64,000 bases of DNA from Kluyvera ascorbata_C. GTDB taxonomy: Bacteria > Pseudomonadota > Gammaproteobacteria > Enterobacterales > Enterobacteriaceae. Shown piece by piece: positions 61,138 to 64,000 of the stretch. The first letter of the stretch is position 1; each line of letters begins with the position of its first letter. Below the pieces are notes generated by a model. The model was given only the letters and a program-made list of their open reading frames with translations, was not told the origin of the DNA and did no database searches. The stretch is taken from the NCBI RefSeq assembly GCF_044197065.1, contig NZ_JBIQOI010000012.1, forward strand, positions 1 through 64,000, given 5' to 3'. The translations under genes were made by a program, and so were the position numbers.

Positions 61138-62643
61138 ATGGCTACACCTTTGCTGCAGCTTAAGGGGATCACCAAAGTCTTCCCCGGCGTGCGCGCGCTT
61201 GAAAACGTGCAGCTCGATCTCTGGCCCGGTAAGGTCACCGCATTAATCGGTGAAAACGGCGCGGGCAAGTCCACGCTGGTCAAAGTGATGACCGGTATTT
61301 ATCAGCCCGAAGAGGGCGAGATTCTCTATAAAGCGATTCCCATTACCCTGCCCACGCCGGACTCCGCGCACCGGGTGGGGATCACCGCCATTCATCAGGA
61401 AACCGTGCTGTTCGATGAGCTATCGGTCACCGAAAATATTTTTGTCGGCCAGTACCTCTACAAGGGCTGGCTGAAAAAGCTCGACTGGCCTGCGATGCAC
61501 CAGAAAGCGCGGGAAATTCTCACCCGCCTCGACGTGCAGATTGACCCGCGCGCCATCTTAAAAACCCTCAGCATAGCCCAGCGCCACATGGTGGCGATTG
61601 CGCGCGCGCTGTCGTTTGAGGCGCAGGTGGTGATCCTCGATGAACCCACCGCCGCCCTTTCTCAGCACGAAATTCTGGAGTTTTATCAAATCGTTGAGCG
61701 TTTAAAGCTGGAAGGCAAAGCCATCCTGTTTATCTCGCACAAATTTGATGAAATTTTTGAGCTCGCGGATCACTACACCATCTTGCGTGACGGCGTATAC
61801 GTAGGCTCCGGCGCAATCAATGAGATAACCGAAGAGCGGATGGTCGCCATGATGGTGGGCCGCGCGATCACGCAAACCTACCCGAAAGTGGCGTGCGAAA
61901 AAGGCAGCGTGGTGCTGGAGGTCAAAGATCTTTGCCACCCGACCGAATTTGCCCATATCGATTTCACCCTGCGTAAAGGGGAAATTCTCGGCTTCTACGG
62001 CCTGGTCGGTGCCGGGCGTACCGAGCTGATGCAGGCGCTTTCCGGCGTGTCACACCCCTCTTCCGGAGAGATACGCCTGAACGGCAAAGCGGTACATTTT
62101 CGCCAGCCTGCCGATGCCATCAATGCCGGGATCGTCTGCGTGCCGGAAGAGCGGCAAAAGCAGGGGGCGATTATCGAACTGCCGATTGCCCAGAACATCA
62201 GCCTGCCGCAGCTGAGCAAACTCAACCCGCGCGGCGTGCTCAACGACGCCCGCGAATGGCAGCTTGCCGACGAATATGCCCGCCGCCTGCAGGTGAAAGC
62301 CTTTAGCTGGCGGCAGCCGGTGGAGACGCTCTCCGGCGGTAACCAGCAGAAAGTGGTGATCGGCAAATGGCTGGCGACACATCCGGACGTGATCATTCTG
62401 GATGAACCCACTAAAGGCATCGATATCGGCTCAAAAGCCGCCGTGCATCAGTTTATGTCCGAGCTGGTTGCCCAGGGGCTGGCGGTGATTATGGTGTCGT
62501 CGGAACTGCCGGAAGTAATGGGCATGGCCGACCGCATTATCGTGATGCATGAAGGGCTGATGGTCGCGGAATATCAGGCCGGTGAAGCTACCGCGGAGAC
62601 CATCGTCAGCGCCGCCAGCGGTGCGGGGAAGGAGGCAGCATAA
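61138..62643 (+). CDS. Sugar ABC transporter ATP-binding protein, two nucleotide-binding domains
   Basis: A 501-residue ATPase of the RbsA/MglA type. NBD1 has Walker A GENGAGKST (38-46) and Walker B VVILDEPTAALS (near 161-172). NBD2 has the degenerate P-loop GLVGAGRTEL (near 286-295), signature LSGGNQQKV (near 397-405) and LDEPTKGIDIGSK. It energises the two permeases that follow, and the stop is directly adjacent to the next start. Confidence 0.92.
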   Translation: MATPLLQLKGITKVFPGVRALENVQLDLWPGKVTALIGENGAGKSTLVKVMTGIYQPEEGEILYKAIPITLPTPDSAHRVGITAIHQETVLFDELSVTENIFVGQYLYKGWLKKLDWPAMHQKAREILTRLDVQIDPRAILKTLSIAQRHMVAIARALSFEAQVVILDEPTAALSQHEILEFYQIVERLKLEGKAILFISHKFDEIFELADHYTILRDGVYVGSGAINEITEERMVAMMVGRAITQTYPKVACEKGSVVLEVKDLCHPTEFAHIDFTLRKGEILGFYGLVGAGRTELMQALSGVSHPSSGEIRLNGKAVHFRQPADAINAGIVCVPEERQKQGAIIELPIAQNISLPQLSKLNPRGVLNDAREWQLADEYARRLQVKAFSWRQPVETLSGGNQQKVVIGKWLATHPDVIILDEPTKGIDIGSKAAVHQFMSELVAQGLAVIMVSSELPEVMGMADRIIVMHEGLMVAEYQAGEATAETIVSAASGAGKEAA

Positions 62644-63648
62644 ATGTGGCAATCCTTATTTAAACACCGCGAAGCGCTGCTCGCTGCGGTCATTATTTTG
62701 ATGATCGGTGCCATCGGCAGCCGCGTGCCGTCGTTCGTTTCGCCGGGCAACCTGGTGGAGATGTTCAACGATACCGCCATCTTAATCATCCTCGCGCTGG
62801 GGCAGATGATGGTGCTGCTGACCAAAGGCATCGACCTGTCGATGGCCGCCAACCTGGCGCTCACCGGGATGATCGTCGCGCTGCTTAACTTCCACTATCC
62901 TGACGTGCCGGTTTGGGCGCTGCTGCTGCTGGCGACGGTGCTGGGGCTGGTGATGGGGATGATTAACGGCCTGCTGGTGTGGAAGCTCGGTATTCCGGCG
63001 ATTGTGGTGACGCTTGGTACCATGAGCATCTACCGCGGGATTATCTTCCTGCTCTCCGACGGCGGCTGGATTAACTCGCACCAGATGAGCGCCGATTTCC
63101 TCGGCCTGCCGCGCACCTCGCTGCTGGGTCTGCCGGTATTGAGCTGGTGTGCCGTGGCCGCGCTGCTGCTGGTTGGTTATTTCCTGCGCTTTAGCCGTAC
63201 CGGACGGGCGCTGTACACCGCCGGGGGCAACGCGACCGCCGCTTACTACACCGGGATTAACGCCGGAAAAATGCAGTTCGTCAGCTTCTGCCTCTCCGGC
63301 GCGCTGGCCGGATTCTGCGGCTATTTGTGGATTTCGCGCTTTGCCGTGGCCTACGTCGATGTGGCGAACGGCTTCGAACTTCAGGTGGTAGCGGCCTGCG
63401 TCATCGGCGGCATCAGCACCATGGGCGGCACCGGACGCGTGGTGGGATGCCTGTGCGGCGCGCTGTTCCTCGGCATCATCAACAACGCCCTGCCGGTGAT
63501 CGGCATTTCGCCGTTCTGGCAGATGGCGATTTCCGGCGCGGTCATTGTGATTGCCGTCCTGCTGAACGAACGCGGCAATAAACGCAAAGGACGGCTTATC
63601 CTGCGCGATGCCGCGCTGGCCCGACAGAAACAGGCGGTGCGCTCATGA
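62644..63648 (+). CDS. Sugar ABC transporter permease 1
   Basis: RbsC-type inner-membrane permease of 334 residues with about nine hydrophobic segments. The family motif GIDLSMAANLALTGM lies near residues 62-76 and the cytoplasmic-loop-like GTMSIYRG near 124-131. It begins directly after the ATPase stop and overlaps the next permease start (ATGA). Confidence 0.9.
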   Translation: MWQSLFKHREALLAAVIILMIGAIGSRVPSFVSPGNLVEMFNDTAILIILALGQMMVLLTKGIDLSMAANLALTGMIVALLNFHYPDVPVWALLLLATVLGLVMGMINGLLVWKLGIPAIVVTLGTMSIYRGIIFLLSDGGWINSHQMSADFLGLPRTSLLGLPVLSWCAVAALLLVGYFLRFSRTGRALYTAGGNATAAYYTGINAGKMQFVSFCLSGALAGFCGYLWISRFAVAYVDVANGFELQVVAACVIGGISTMGGTGRVVGCLCGALFLGIINNALPVIGISPFWQMAISGAVIVIAVLLNERGNKRKGRLILRDAALARQKQAVRS

Positions 63649-64000
63649 GCAAAATAATGATGCCGGACGAGATTAAAACGGAAATCGCTGCGCCGTCGTT
63701 CTTCCAGCGGCTGGTGTGCTGGGAAGGCTTTTTACTGGCGGTCACGCTGCTGGTGTTTGTCGGCAACGCGCTGGCTTCGCCCTACTTCCTCAATATCTGG
63801 AACCTGTCGGACGCCACTTTCAACTTCACCGAGAAAGCGATCATCGTACTGCCGATGGCGATGCTGATTATCGCCCGGGAAATTGACCTGTCGGTGGCGT
63901 CGACCATCGCGCTGAGTTCTACGCTGATGGGCTTTTGCGCCGCCGCGGGAATGGACACACCGCTGCTGGTCTGCGTGGGGCTGGGGGTCGGTCTGCTGTG
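63645..64000 (+). CDS. Sugar ABC transporter permease 2 (partial, cut by the right edge)
   Basis: The frame opens at ATG 63645, overlapping the preceding stop by four bases, and stays open to the last base. The 118 visible residues start MSKIMMPDEIKTE and carry a membrane segment (about 27-47), then the family motif AREIDLSVASTIALSS near 77-92, homologous to the GIDLSMAAN segment of permease 1. A heterodimeric permease pair is the arrangement of Lsr and rhizobial rhamnose importers. Confidence 0.88.
   Translation, partial: MSKIMMPDEIKTEIAAPSFFQRLVCWEGFLLAVTLLVFVGNALASPYFLNIWNLSDATFNFTEKAIIVLPMAMLIIAREIDLSVASTIALSSTLMGFCAAAGMDTPLLVCVGLGVGLL

Overview
The window is a chromosomal segment of a member of the Enterobacteriaceae. 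Nearly every protein can be recognised as an Escherichia/Salmonella/Klebsiella-type orthologue, and the gene order follows the conserved block that runs, in E. coli order, from rhaBAD through sodA, cpx, pfkA, hslVU, metJBLF, katG, ppc, arg and btuB to murI and an rRNA operon, here written in the opposite direction. BtuB and the accessory genes look more like the Klebsiella/Enterobacter/Citrobacter side of the family than like E. coli; the genus cannot be fixed from sequence reading alone.

Layout. 1-300: promoter and leader of an rrn operon leaving the window to the left. 0.3-8.1 kb: murI, btuB with a cobalamin riboswitch, trmA, yijD, fabR, sthA, oxyR and the divergent OxyS RNA. 8.3-12.9 kb: argHBC with divergent argE and ARG boxes. 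13.2-16.9 kb: ppc and an AraC regulator (yijO). 16.8-23.3 kb: a fructose-like PTS (frwD, frwB, frwC) divergent from ptsA-fsaB-gldA, with a long imperfect dyad between the two arms. 23.5-26.9 kb: katG and metF. 27.1-33.5 kb: an accessory insertion between metF and metL, holding a MalX/MalI-like PTS transporter and repressor, a LysR regulator with a carboxymuconolactone-decarboxylase-family protein, and a type VI secretion Hcp protein fused to an S-pyocin region and a colicin-type HNH DNase, followed by its immunity protein. 33.5-46.4 kb: metL, metB, metJ, rpmE, priA, cytR, ftsN, hslV, hslU, menA, rraA. 46.5-52.9 kb: pfkA, fieF, cpxP (with CpxQ RNA), cpxR, cpxA, yiiM, sodA. 53.2-64 kb: rhaT, rhaR, rhaS, rhaBAD and a sugar ABC transporter that runs off the right edge.

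How the genes work together. Methionine genes share MetJ boxes (metF, metB/metJ). Arginine genes share ArgR boxes. OxyR, OxyS and katG form the peroxide response. The Cpx envelope-stress genes are arranged around a CpxR box. The rhamnose genes form one divergent regulon in which both a RhaT symporter and an ABC importer are available for uptake.

The most notable points are the Hcp-DNase/immunity pair without any other type VI genes nearby; the direct junction rraA-pfkA, where the zapB-glpFKX-fpr-tpiA-cdh-sbp block expected from E. coli is absent; the large dyad in the frw/ptsA divergent promoter region; and a possible CRP-controlled 26-residue gene between metJ and rpmE. REP-type palindromes occur in many intergenic gaps. 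I see no tRNA, CRISPR array, insertion sequence or prophage gene.
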